Position numbers and translations under genes: made by a program. From Myxococcota bacterium (GTDB lineage: Bacteria > Myxococcota_C > UBA6777), in contig CAUJFU010000139.1 of NCBI GenBank assembly GCA_963169055.1, positions 1 to 9,741 on the forward strand: DNA of 9,741 nucleotides, given 5' to 3'. The notes under the pieces are model-generated. The model was not told where the DNA came from. It ran no database searches and saw nothing but the letters and a program-made list of their open reading frames with translations. Positions 1 through 7,530 of this stretch are shown in pieces; position 1 is the stretch's first letter, and each line of letters opens with the position of its first letter.

Positions 1-28
1 CGCCCATCAAAAAACGCCAGATATCCGT

Positions 29-3000
29 CTAAAACAACCGAACCAGAAAATACACCGCTGCCGCCCCTCCAAACAAGGCAAAGGTGACCAAGGTCACCGC
101 CAACATAGGCGCAAGGCTCGGATGTCGGTCGAGATAACGCAAGAGTTCGTTTCCAGTTCGGCGCGTGAGCGAGTACGAACAAGCGACCGCATTTTGGCCT
201 TCGAGATAGTCGTGTTGGATGGCGTGGCTGAGTTCTTGAACAGAAGCATAACGTTGCGCGGGTTCTTTGGCGAGTCCTTTTTGCAAGAGTGCGGCGAGGA
301 TGCGCGAGGGGGGATCTTGGTGGGGGTGGCGGAGAAAATCCATGCGCACGGGTTCTTCGGTGAGGATGCCCATCAACATGGACTTGATATCGGTTTTGTG
401 ACCCATGTAGTGTTGCAGGCTAAAGAATTCGTACAACATGGCGCACAAGCTGTAGATATCGCTGCGCTGATCGATGCGGTCATTTAATCCAAGCGCTTGT
501 TCGGGGGACATATACGCAGGTGTGCCGATTAAGGTGCCGACGCTGGTTTCAAATACACGCTCTTCTTTTTGGAGGATATCGCCCGAAAACAGCGATGGAT
601 TCGCCTCTGGCAACGCCATCGGAGGAGTAGAAGAGGAAGTGCGCAAGGTTTTGGCGATGCCCCAATCCATGACCATGACTTCGCCGTGCGGTCCGACGAT
701 CACGTTGGAGGGCTTGAGATCACGATGGATCACGCCCTGTTCATGGGCAAATTGGACAGCACGCAAGATCTCCAAAGCGATCTGTGCCCGATAATGTGGC
801 GTATAAAGACGATGGGCTTCGACATCGCCTTTGCGCAATTTTTCGAGGATCTCTTCGAGGTTTTCGCCACGAACATACTTCATCACAAAGAAGTATCGGC
901 CTTCTGCATCGATCCCGACGTCATGCACAGGTGCGATATTGGGGTGTTCGAGTTGTCCGTTGGTTTGGATCTCTTCGACAAAACGGGCCAAAGAGCCTGT
1001 TTGGGGGGTGGGTTCTTTGAGGCGTTTGATCGCAACAAGCCGTTGGATATCGTTGTCTTTGGCGAGGCTGACTTCTCCGACCGCTCCTTCACCGAGCTTA
1101 CGGACCACTTCGTAGCGTTCGCGCATCTCGTTGATCAGCTCATGTACTTTGCCCGTCATGCGGACTTTGGGGAGGATCGTGGTGTTTCGCACATTTCCAG
1201 CGATCACGCTGTTGGGAGCCGAAGGCAGCGAGGAAGCAGCATGGGTTCCTTGTGGAGGATGGGAAAGCCATGTCTGCTCAAGGCCGCTGTCTGGGCTTTG
1301 AGGGGCCGTAGCTGTGGGCAAGGGAGGTGTGGGTGGAGGGGAGGATTTGGGCTTTGACAGGTCGGATGGTTGCGAAGCTTTTGGGTCCGATAGGTCCGAC
1401 ATATCCGATGGATACGGTTTTTTCGGATTCAGCAGATCCATCGACATCGCCTTCATGGCGGTGGAGACTTCGACTTCGAGAACCGTTTCTTCGGGGGCGT
1501 GATCTTCTTCATTCGATCGAGAAGAAGCCGAAGGGACCGCGCTCCACAGGACGCCCGAGTCGACTTCTTCTTTGGAGATCGTGGTGCGCGTCTTGGGGTT
1601 AGGCTTGTTCGGGGTGGCGAGCGGTTCATCTTGCAGGGTGGCCCCCACAGAAGGCGGGTTTGCCAAGGAAGCGCGAGGCGTGTCCTGCAAGGTGGCTCCC
1701 ACAGAAAGCCCCGATGCACCGAGCGATGGGCGCGGTGTGTCCTGTAAGGTCGCTCCCACCGCAGAAGGCGGAGGAGGCGTAAAGCCCCGAACAGGTTTGT
1801 TCTGGCTGGGAGGTGGAGGCGTTAGAGGTCTTGGGGGGCGACCAGCCTGATTCGTCGAGATCGACGGAAGATGGGGACGTTGCGTCGGCAACGTCGATTC
1901 ATGGAGAGGGGTTCCTTCCAAGATATCGAGGACAGCGCCCTGTGAAGCTTCCGCATGTGACGATTGCTGAAGGTGGCGGAGAGGAGTTCCTTCCAAGATA
2001 TCGAGGGCAGCGCCTTGTGGATTTGCAGGGCGAGCCAGCGGGAGCGTTTCAGAAAAGCGTGCTGCGGGAAAGAGAGAAGGCGAAGCTTTGGGCTGTAGAG
2101 CGATGGGCGAGTTCGTCGCGGATTCGTGGGGCAAAAGGTGCTCAATGGAAACAGGCGCGAGGAGTGAAGGTTCGACAGCGGCACGAAACATCGCCGTTTG
2201 AAGTGGGTTGATCGTATCTCCCCATAGCGGCGCGGTTTCGTCGGGAGACGGGGTCCACTCATCGCGTGCGAGATCGTCAAAGGATTCGCGGGACGCATCT
2301 CCAACCGGTTCACGTGCGATATCATCGAAAGATTCGTGGATATCGTTGAGAGACGACGAAGCAGCGCTTGGAGCCGCCCAATCTTCGGAGGTTGCGGTGG
2401 GGGCGGAAAAATCGCCCAAAGATCCCTTGAGATCGGCTTCGCTGAGCTGCACAAGCTCCACGCCCAGTTCCATCGGATTGATCCATTGCCCGAGCGATAA
2501 TCCAACCCGTGTCGCGTGTGGGTTCAACGACCCATCCTGCGCTATATCGGGCGTCCTTGGCGGAGCGGGAGAAGGCACAACAGCAGGCCCGTTCGAGAAG
2601 TTCGCCGAAGTATCAGCCCCTAGATGAAAAGGGGAGCGCTGCCCATCGACCGAAGGGAAAGCAGGTTTGGTGGTCGAAGGCGAAGTCGTAGCGTTTTTTG
2701 ACGCTGTGGAGGGTAGAGGGATCGGAAAAGAGATATCTCCTTTGGATTCGGGAGGGATCAAGGCGGAGGGTTCGACAACCGCACGTTGTGCAAGTGGCGC
2801 AGAGAACTGAAGAGTACTGAGATCCACAGGCGATGCAGGCGTCGAGAACTGTGTCGCCCTTGGATTGGGGGAAACGGATAAATCACCGTCTGTTCGGGCG
2901 TTGGAGGTCACGGGCAAATCGCCGTCTGTTCGAGCATGTTGCAGTCGCTGTAAAGCCCCCGAAGAAGGAGACGAAACAACATCCGCATCGGAAAAGGTCG

Positions 3001-3457
3001 AAGACGAGGGGGGGGCCGATTGGGAGGGTATAGCGGCTGCAACCGCATCAAGCGAGGGGTGGAAGGTGTGTGGAGCCGAAGAGTCATGTGGTGCGGCGAG
3101 GTGTTCGGTGGTTTTTACACCGTACACTTCGGCAGCTTCGAGGGCTGCGAGTTGGACTGCGGATTCGATCGAGGTATTTTTTCGGCGAAGCAGATCTTCT
3201 TCGATGACGGGGGGATTTTCGGAGAAAAACAGGCTATCAAAGATATCGTCGATGCGCGCATCGTCCGTCGACATCATCGCGTCCAACGCACTACTTTTTT
3301 GAGAGATTTTGGGCGCAGCGACGGGGGTTTCCATCAAAAGCAACGGATCAACGATTCCGAGAACTTTGTCTTGGGTCACGCGCCGCGCATCATCGACTTT
3401 TTCTTTGGGAAAGACAGAGATGCTGGACGAAGGAGGAGAAGACTTTCCCTTGGTCAT
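29..3457 (-). CDS. Large tail-anchored Hanks-type Ser/Thr protein kinase
   Basis: Predicted active membrane-bound Ser/Thr kinase of 1142 residues. Residues 1 to about 780 are Pro/Ser/Ala-rich low-complexity sequence, probably disordered, with several short repeats (GATLQD, LDILEGTPL, ARTDGDL, ESFDD). The kinase domain starts near Tyr782. It has a Gly-rich loop (G789, G791, G794), the VAIK Lys811, the alphaC Glu829, HRDLKPSN with catalytic Asp913, DWG with Asp931, and GTPAYMSPEQ. The 56-residue stretch from DWG to MSPE is long for the family. One hydrophobic helix at about 1118-1139 ends the protein, so the kinase should face the cytoplasm with no extracellular sensor. I chose the ATG at 3457 over an in-frame TTG at 3487 because AAAGGA lies 11 bases upstream and the resulting N-terminus (MTKGKSSP) resembles that of its neighbour (MTEKKKSP). 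It follows the pseudokinase gene by 43 bases with no visible terminator, so cotranscription is likely. Substrates are unknown. Confidence 0.9.
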   Translation of the reverse strand: MTKGKSSPPSSSISVFPKEKVDDARRVTQDKVLGIVDPLLLMETPVAAPKISQKSSALDAMMSTDDARIDDIFDSLFFSENPPVIEEDLLRRKNTSIESAVQLAALEAAEVYGVKTTEHLAAPHDSSAPHTFHPSLDAVAAAIPSQSAPPSSSTFSDADVVSSPSSGALQRLQHARTDGDLPVTSNARTDGDLSVSPNPRATQFSTPASPVDLSTLQFSAPLAQRAVVEPSALIPPESKGDISFPIPLPSTASKNATTSPSTTKPAFPSVDGQRSPFHLGADTSANFSNGPAVVPSPAPPRTPDIAQDGSLNPHATRVGLSLGQWINPMELGVELVQLSEADLKGSLGDFSAPTATSEDWAAPSAASSSLNDIHESFDDIAREPVGDASRESFDDLARDEWTPSPDETAPLWGDTINPLQTAMFRAAVEPSLLAPVSIEHLLPHESATNSPIALQPKASPSLFPAARFSETLPLARPANPQGAALDILEGTPLRHLQQSSHAEASQGAVLDILEGTPLHESTLPTQRPHLPSISTNQAGRPPRPLTPPPPSQNKPVRGFTPPPPSAVGATLQDTPRPSLGASGLSVGATLQDTPRASLANPPSVGATLQDEPLATPNKPNPKTRTTISKEEVDSGVLWSAVPSASSRSNEEDHAPEETVLEVEVSTAMKAMSMDLLNPKKPYPSDMSDLSDPKASQPSDLSKPKSSPPPTPPLPTATAPQSPDSGLEQTWLSHPPQGTHAASSLPSAPNSVIAGNVRNTTILPKVRMTGKVHELINEMRERYEVVRKLGEGAVGEVSLAKDNDIQRLVAIKRLKEPTPQTGSLARFVEEIQTNGQLEHPNIAPVHDVGIDAEGRYFFVMKYVRGENLEEILEKLRKGDVEAHRLYTPHYRAQIALEILRAVQFAHEQGVIHRDLKPSNVIVGPHGEVMVMDWGIAKTLRTSSSTPPMALPEANPSLFSGDILQKEERVFETSVGTLIGTPAYMSPEQALGLNDRIDQRSDIYSLCAMLYEFFSLQHYMGHKTDIKSMLMGILTEEPVRMDFLRHPHQDPPSRILAALLQKGLAKEPAQRYASVQELSHAIQHDYLEGQNAVACSYSLTRRTGNELLRYLDRHPSLAPMLAVTLVTFALFGGAAAVYFLVRLF
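1619..1756 (-). repeat. Three copies of a GATLQD(T/E)P motif within the kinase gene
   Basis: Copies lie at 1730-1756, 1673-1699 and 1619-1645, encoding residues from 568, 587 and 605. The first two read GATLQDTPR and the third GATLQDEPL, each preceded by a Val, and they are spaced 19 and 18 residues apart. Wobble positions differ between copies, so the peptide looks better conserved than the DNA. Each copy contains a Thr followed by Asp at +3. Confidence 0.85.
1904..2019 (-). repeat. 75-base direct repeat encoding GA(A/V)LDILEGTPL
   Basis: Two nearly identical 41-base blocks (1904-1944 and 1979-2019) start 75 bases, or 25 codons, apart in the disordered region of the kinase. They differ at only three positions in the alignment I made by eye. 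That near-identity suggests recent duplication or gene conversion. Confidence 0.85.
2880..2935 (-). repeat. 36-base direct repeat encoding ARTDGDL
   Basis: Two 20-base copies (2880-2899 and 2916-2935) differ at two bases and are offset by 36 bases (12 codons). They encode ARTDGDL twice, with Thr177 and Thr189 each followed by Asp at +3. Confidence 0.8.
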
Positions 3458-3468
3458 GCGAAAAAAGT

Positions 3469-3474
3469 TCCTTT
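3469..3474 (-). promoter_or_regulatory. Ribosome binding site of the kinase gene
   Basis: The minus strand reads AAAGGA, 11 bases before the ATG at 3457. This supports that ATG over the upstream in-frame TTG at 3487. The spacing is at the long end of the usual range. Confidence 0.5.
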
Positions 3475-3500
3475 GTTTTCGGACCAACGGGGAGACAGTA

Positions 3501-6500
3501 TCAAAAAGCCCGCAACCACGTTGCGATCTGAACCCCGCTGAGGATCAAGGTACAAACAAACAAGATCAAAAGAGACCCCGCCCAAATTGGTCTTTCTTCC
3601 AAAAAACGCAAGGCACGCGGGAGAGTTCCGTTGTGTGTGATGCCTCCCCCCACAATCAAAGCCTCCAAAGCCGCACGCATCTCCGCAACCGATCCAAAGC
3701 GTTGATTGGGATCTTTTTGCAAAGCACGTGTTGCAAACTGGCTGACAGAGCAAGGAAGATCGGGCTGCACATTGGAGCGCAACAGATGCAAGGGAGCGGG
3801 TTCTTCGCCGACGATCCCTTCGCTTAGATCATCGAGCGTCTTTTTTGGGCCGAGGTAATAGCGCAATCCGATCCATTCATAGAAAAGCGTTGCCAAGCCG
3901 TACACATCGCTGCGTTCGTCGATCAACAAAGTCAGGTTTCGGATCTGTTCGGGAGCCATATAAGCGGGGCTTCCTTGGATACGGCCATCGCGTGTCCGAA
4001 AAACTTCGGAGGTGACAAGGCCGGGGATCGGAGCCATCGGCGCAAAGATCGCATCCATCGCTTCTGCGCCCATCGGTTCGGGGTCTTGACCCATCGAGTG
4101 AAACTTGTAGGCCAACTCCCAACCCAAGAGTTTGACTTCATCGCGTGCGCCAACCACCACATGCGCAGGATTGAGATTTCGGTGCAAGATGCCCTTACGA
4201 TGGGCATATTCGACAGCGCGAAGCACCTCTCGAAAGATCAACAATCGCGTTTGTAGAGGGAATCGCTTTTGGTAACGAACGTCTCCGCTCGCAAGTTTCT
4301 TGAGGATGGAACGCATGGTTTCGCCTTTGAGATGTTCCATCACAAAGTAATAGCGGCCTTGTTCATCGACGCCAACATCGTGGAGCTCGGGGATGTTGGG
4401 GTGTGCGAGACCTGCCATGATCTGAACTTCTTCGGCCATCCGCAGCACAGCGTGCGGGATGTGCATCTCAGGTTTCAAGCGTTTGATCGCGACGGTGCGC
4501 TTCAAATCCAGATCGCGAACGAGTTCGATCTGCCACATCGCATCTTCGGACATGACTTGGATGCTTTCATAGCGAGCCTGTACACGCCGCAAGATCGCAT
4601 CCCCAGCAGACCGCTGCTTGTACTCAGGAAGCACCGTGCGCCGAATCTCAGCAGAGGGCGGTTTCGGCAGTTTTTGTTGGGCGATCGAAACCACCAAAGC
4701 GATCTCGGCTTGTTCTGTATCGTTCGACAGTTCGGTGCTTTTCGAGAGATCGATCTTCTGAGAAATATCTGCCGAGGGAAGAGGGCCACTCTCGCCACGT
4801 GCAACCTTTGCCAACGGAGGAACCATCGGATTCGTTCCGCGTTGACCCACCACAGGATGAATCCCTGTATCTCCGATGGCAACGCGATCTTCGCGCTCGT
4901 AGGCTTGCAGTTCAGGCGGCAACATCCACATCGATTGAAGTTTTCGCACCACATCGAGATCTGCGTAAGATGGGGTCGCTCGGCGCTTTCGTGATCCATC
5001 CTGTAGCGATGGATCCGTCGGATCGTGGGGGTGATCGATCATGGCTTTTCTCTTTGCCTCCTGCGGGGTGGGCTTCTTCGAGGAGCGGGTGTCGCTTACG
5101 GTGGGTTGTTCGAGCGTATCTCCGGCGCTTTGACGCACTTCGCGGCGGTAAGAAGAGGGCCGTTCTATGGGAGGGCTGTCCACGACGGGCAAAGCAGCGT
5201 GGGCGTGAGGCACTTCTGCCCACATCGCCATGGCTTGGGCCATTTCAGACGGTTGCTGCCAGTTTTTCGGCACAGACGCATCACGGTTCGGTGCGGATAC
5301 ATCCGATAGATCTGACGCATCCGAAAATCCCATGGCATCCGACATCTCCGACAAATCCGAACGTCTCGATGAATTCGAGAGCTGAGGCTCCCCAGAGAAT
5401 TCAGGCGAGTTCGGCAAGCGCAAAAGTTCCGAAGCATCAAGAGGATCAGGCATATCAGAGACATCCGAAAAATCGGGCATATCCAAAAGATCGGAGGCAT
5501 CGGTCAAAACGATTCCCGCGATGGAAGGATCAGAAGGCGCTTTCACAGAAGGCAGGGTGGTTTGTTGTGAAGTGGCGGGTTCGGGTTCAACGAGCGACCA
5601 AAACGCTGCATTCGAGGCATGCGCAGGAGGAGGAACGGATTCTTCCAAAGAAGGCCACACCGCAGAAGCAGGGTTTGTGCGTTGGGATTTGGATTCATCC
5701 GTTTCGGGCCACAACGTAAAAGTAGGCATCTCATCGGTGGGTTGGGCCGCACGCAAGGATTGTACTTCGCGCTCCTTGGCAGCCAGCGATTGAGCGGCTT
5801 GTTTGGAAACAGCGCCTTGCGCGGTAGCTGCGCTCTCGGCATGCGATGTGGCACCTTGCGCGGCAGCCGCGCTTTCTGCATGCGACGCAGCGCTTTGGGC
5901 GATGTTCGTTTCGATCTTTGTTGAAGAGGTGCGTGTGTGCGGGGTGTGAGGCTCTGTGCTTTTTGCTTTGTTGTGGATGGAATGGCCCCAAGCACTTTTG
6001 GATTCGGTGGGAATGGCGGGCTTGCTGAGATCTTCGAGCGGCGTTTCATCCTGCTCCATGATCGCATATCCCCCCGAAGGTGATCGCTTGCCAAAGTCCC
6101 GAGAATCGGCCAAAGCATACGGGTGGAATGTAGGTGCGGAGGCTCGGCCTTCGGCATCCTCGGGTGCTGGGTTGCTGTGCGAGACAGGCAGCGTGGGGGG
6201 TACGCGATCGTGAGGTTGCGCGAAAGGCGGGAGCAAAGGTTTGAGAGGTTCCCCCAAGGGGCGACGAGAGGATTGGAAAGGGCTCCCTTGGGCGTGTGAG
6301 GCAGGAGGAGGAAGTTCGTCATCAGGAGATGTGGGAGCATCTTCGACGATGGCCCAAAAAGCAGCAGAAAAACTCCCATCTTCCTGCGGTGAACTGGGTT
6401 CTGAGGCCGGCCACATCGCAGAAGATGGACTCGTACCCGCCTTGGATGGGCCTTTTGGGGGCATACTCTGCCCTTCCTGCAAAGACAACGACGCTGCTGT

Positions 6501-7265
6501 TCCCAATGGAGCCAAAGAATCTTGTGCGGGTTGGACATTCGACAAGGATAGAGCGGGCTTGGTTTGCGCTGTGGGCCGTTCGGACTTGATCTGTGAGGAG
6601 TGTTGTTCGGGCTGTGGTGAGAGTGCGTGTTGTTCGGGTTGTGGTGGGAGTGCGTGTTGTTCGGGCTGTGGTGGGAGTGCGTGTTGTTCGGGTTGTGGTG
6701 ACAGTAAGGACTCTTGGGGTTGTTCCCAAAGTGATCGGGATTGCTCGCGCACAACCTCTGAAAAGGTTTGGTAGTTTCCAGAAGAAGAGACTTTTTGAGT
6801 GGGTTGTGCCGATGTGGGCGGAGCATGGGGAGGAGGTTCGGCGTGGCGAGGATTCAAAAAAGCAGCCCCCCCCCACCGCTCCCAACTACCCGACAAAGCA
6901 GAAAAAGGCGTCAACGGTTCGGGGGCGATCTCCGTCAACGGCGTACTCACCGCATTCAGATCGCCTTGGGTTGGGACAGGGCCATCAAAGCCCAAGCGCA
7001 AGATGCGGGTTGTCGATGGATTCGGCAACAACGGGCTTTTTTCAACATTTGACGAAGAAGCCGAACTATCGGCCTCCAACAAAGACTTGGGGTCCACAAG
7101 CCCCTTTAATCCTCTTGTAAAGGTATCTTTGGCTGGGCTGCGTTTTTCCGAGGAAGAAGCGCTTGCTCCCTCGACTCCGTCCCCTTGAAGCGCAGGGAAC
7201 AACGAGGCGTCGGGGGCATCAAGGGAAAGCTTTTCTTCCTCGGGTGACTTCTTCTTTTCTGTCAT
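3501..7265 (-). CDS. Large tail-anchored pseudokinase, paralog of the downstream kinase
   Basis: 1254 residues with the same layout as the neighbouring kinase: a low-complexity N-terminal region of about 890 residues, a kinase fold from about Tyr899, and one C-terminal transmembrane helix in the last 27 residues. Alignment by eye to the neighbour shows all three loop glycines replaced (S906, D908, Q911). HRDLKP becomes HRNLNP (Asn1030, Asn1032) and DWG becomes GWE (Gly1048). The VAIK Lys928, alphaC Glu946, SPAYMAPEQ and DERSDVYG are kept. Loss of both catalytic aspartates predicts no phosphotransfer, while fold elements and partner surfaces are preserved. The frame stays open upstream to a GTG at 7502. 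I chose the ATG at 7265 because MTEKKKSP matches the neighbour's start and the extra 79 residues look unlike the rest. It probably heads a two-gene operon. A regulatory or scaffold role is inference. Confidence 0.88.
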   Translation of the reverse strand: MTEKKKSPEEEKLSLDAPDASLFPALQGDGVEGASASSSEKRSPAKDTFTRGLKGLVDPKSLLEADSSASSSNVEKSPLLPNPSTTRILRLGFDGPVPTQGDLNAVSTPLTEIAPEPLTPFSALSGSWERWGGAAFLNPRHAEPPPHAPPTSAQPTQKVSSSGNYQTFSEVVREQSRSLWEQPQESLLSPQPEQHALPPQPEQHALPPQPEQHALSPQPEQHSSQIKSERPTAQTKPALSLSNVQPAQDSLAPLGTAASLSLQEGQSMPPKGPSKAGTSPSSAMWPASEPSSPQEDGSFSAAFWAIVEDAPTSPDDELPPPASHAQGSPFQSSRRPLGEPLKPLLPPFAQPHDRVPPTLPVSHSNPAPEDAEGRASAPTFHPYALADSRDFGKRSPSGGYAIMEQDETPLEDLSKPAIPTESKSAWGHSIHNKAKSTEPHTPHTRTSSTKIETNIAQSAASHAESAAAAQGATSHAESAATAQGAVSKQAAQSLAAKEREVQSLRAAQPTDEMPTFTLWPETDESKSQRTNPASAVWPSLEESVPPPAHASNAAFWSLVEPEPATSQQTTLPSVKAPSDPSIAGIVLTDASDLLDMPDFSDVSDMPDPLDASELLRLPNSPEFSGEPQLSNSSRRSDLSEMSDAMGFSDASDLSDVSAPNRDASVPKNWQQPSEMAQAMAMWAEVPHAHAALPVVDSPPIERPSSYRREVRQSAGDTLEQPTVSDTRSSKKPTPQEAKRKAMIDHPHDPTDPSLQDGSRKRRATPSYADLDVVRKLQSMWMLPPELQAYEREDRVAIGDTGIHPVVGQRGTNPMVPPLAKVARGESGPLPSADISQKIDLSKSTELSNDTEQAEIALVVSIAQQKLPKPPSAEIRRTVLPEYKQRSAGDAILRRVQARYESIQVMSEDAMWQIELVRDLDLKRTVAIKRLKPEMHIPHAVLRMAEEVQIMAGLAHPNIPELHDVGVDEQGRYYFVMEHLKGETMRSILKKLASGDVRYQKRFPLQTRLLIFREVLRAVEYAHRKGILHRNLNPAHVVVGARDEVKLLGWELAYKFHSMGQDPEPMGAEAMDAIFAPMAPIPGLVTSEVFRTRDGRIQGSPAYMAPEQIRNLTLLIDERSDVYGLATLFYEWIGLRYYLGPKKTLDDLSEGIVGEEPAPLHLLRSNVQPDLPCSVSQFATRALQKDPNQRFGSVAEMRAALEALIVGGGITHNGTLPRALRFLEERPIWAGSLLILFVCTLILSGVQIATWLRAF
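5812..5889 (-). repeat. 39-base tandem repeat, two units, encoding SHAESAA(A/T)AQGA
   Basis: Two adjacent 39-base units start at 5812 and 5851 and encode 13-residue copies in the pseudokinase's disordered region (about residues 460-485). The Ala-rich, heptad-like composition could form a short helix. Its function is unknown. Confidence 0.8.
6601..6702 (-). repeat. 27-base tandem repeat, four units, encoding PQPEQHAL(P/S)
   Basis: Units start at 6601, 6628, 6655 and 6682 with only one to three base changes between them; the unit at 6601 codes for the last, diverged copy. They encode nine-residue Pro/Gln/His-rich units at about residues 187-222 of the pseudokinase. The near-identity at DNA level suggests slippage-type expansion, so copy number may vary between strains. 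Confidence 0.9.
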
Positions 7266-7287
7266 CTTCCGACAAGCACCCAACACC

Positions 7288-7311
7288 AACACACCGAAAA
7301 CATGGTGTGTT
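7288..7311. other. Hairpin in the leader of the pseudokinase gene
   Basis: A perfect 8-base inverted repeat, AACACACC at 7288-7295 and GGTGTGTT at 7304-7311, encloses an 8-base loop. On the minus strand it falls 22 bases before the pseudokinase start, so it would sit in the mRNA leader. On the plus strand it is followed by a short T run (7310-7314), giving a weak terminator-like look, but no plus-strand gene ends nearby. Confidence 0.4.
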
Positions 7312-7387
7312 TTTGTCGGGTTCTCCTTTGTTCTAAGGGGTGTCTCGCTTTGGTATCTCTGCGTGGCGCGCCACAAGAGTCCGCCCG

Positions 7388-7417
7388 ATCGTAGCCGACG
7401 TCGCTCCACTTTGACAA
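7388..7417 (-). promoter_or_regulatory. Candidate sigma-70-like promoter for the pseudokinase-kinase operon
   Basis: The minus strand has TTGTCA (7417-7412), an 18-base spacer, then TACGAT (7393-7388). These match five and four of six consensus bases. It would give a leader of roughly 115 bases before the start at 7265. Matches of this quality arise by chance. Confidence 0.25.
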
Positions 7418-7449
7418 ATATTTTGCCCAGCGCAACCCCCCACGCAATC

Positions 7450-7478
7450 TTGACAATGCGGCTGGCTTCATGTTTTGT
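7450..7478 (+). promoter_or_regulatory. Candidate promoter for the 89-residue protein gene
   Basis: A perfect TTGACA at 7450-7455 is followed after 17 bases by TTTTGT (7473-7478), which matches only three of six -10 bases but has a TG just upstream. A second TTGACA at 7411-7416 has no -10 partner. The spacing to the start codon at 7531 is reasonable. Confidence 0.3.
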
Positions 7479-7518
7479 TGCGGATGCTGTGTGCGAACTC
7501 ACAAGAGCAATTCAACGC

Positions 7519-7524
7519 GAGGTG
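7519..7524 (+). promoter_or_regulatory. Ribosome binding site fixing the start of the 89-residue protein
   Basis: GAGGTG lies six bases before the ATG at 7531. The open frame extends upstream to 7363, but that part has no such site and a different composition, so 7531 is the likely start. Confidence 0.7.
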
Positions 7525-7530
7525 ATAACG

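Noticed and set aside
1-28. T run downstream of the kinase gene as an intrinsic terminator
   Set aside because: The minus strand shows six Ts about 14 bases after the stop, but no convincing GC-rich hairpin precedes them within the window.
569-1357. 262-residue plus-strand open frame opposite the kinase domain
   Set aside because: It is antisense to the conserved kinase motifs, and its protein has no family features.
6601-6702. CRISPR array
   Set aside because: The 27-base units are directly adjacent with no spacers and encode an in-frame peptide repeat.
5543-6826. 427-residue minus-strand open frame inside the pseudokinase gene
   Set aside because: It is a shifted frame of the repetitive Pro/Ser-rich coding sequence. 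Its His/Asn/Pro-rich product reflects the composition of the real frame.
3501-7265. The pseudokinase as a sequencing error or decayed pseudogene
   Set aside because: The frame is open over more than 1250 codons, and the substitutions are codon changes at catalytic sites while the other kinase motifs stay intact.
7266-7502. 79-residue N-terminal extension of the pseudokinase from a GTG at 7502
   Set aside because: The ATG at 7265 gives an N-terminus matching the paralog, and the extension would remove most of the divergent promoter region.
7363-7530. Upstream extension of the 89-residue protein
   Set aside because: There is a good ribosome binding site directly before the ATG at 7531 and none for the earlier start. 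The extension also differs in composition.
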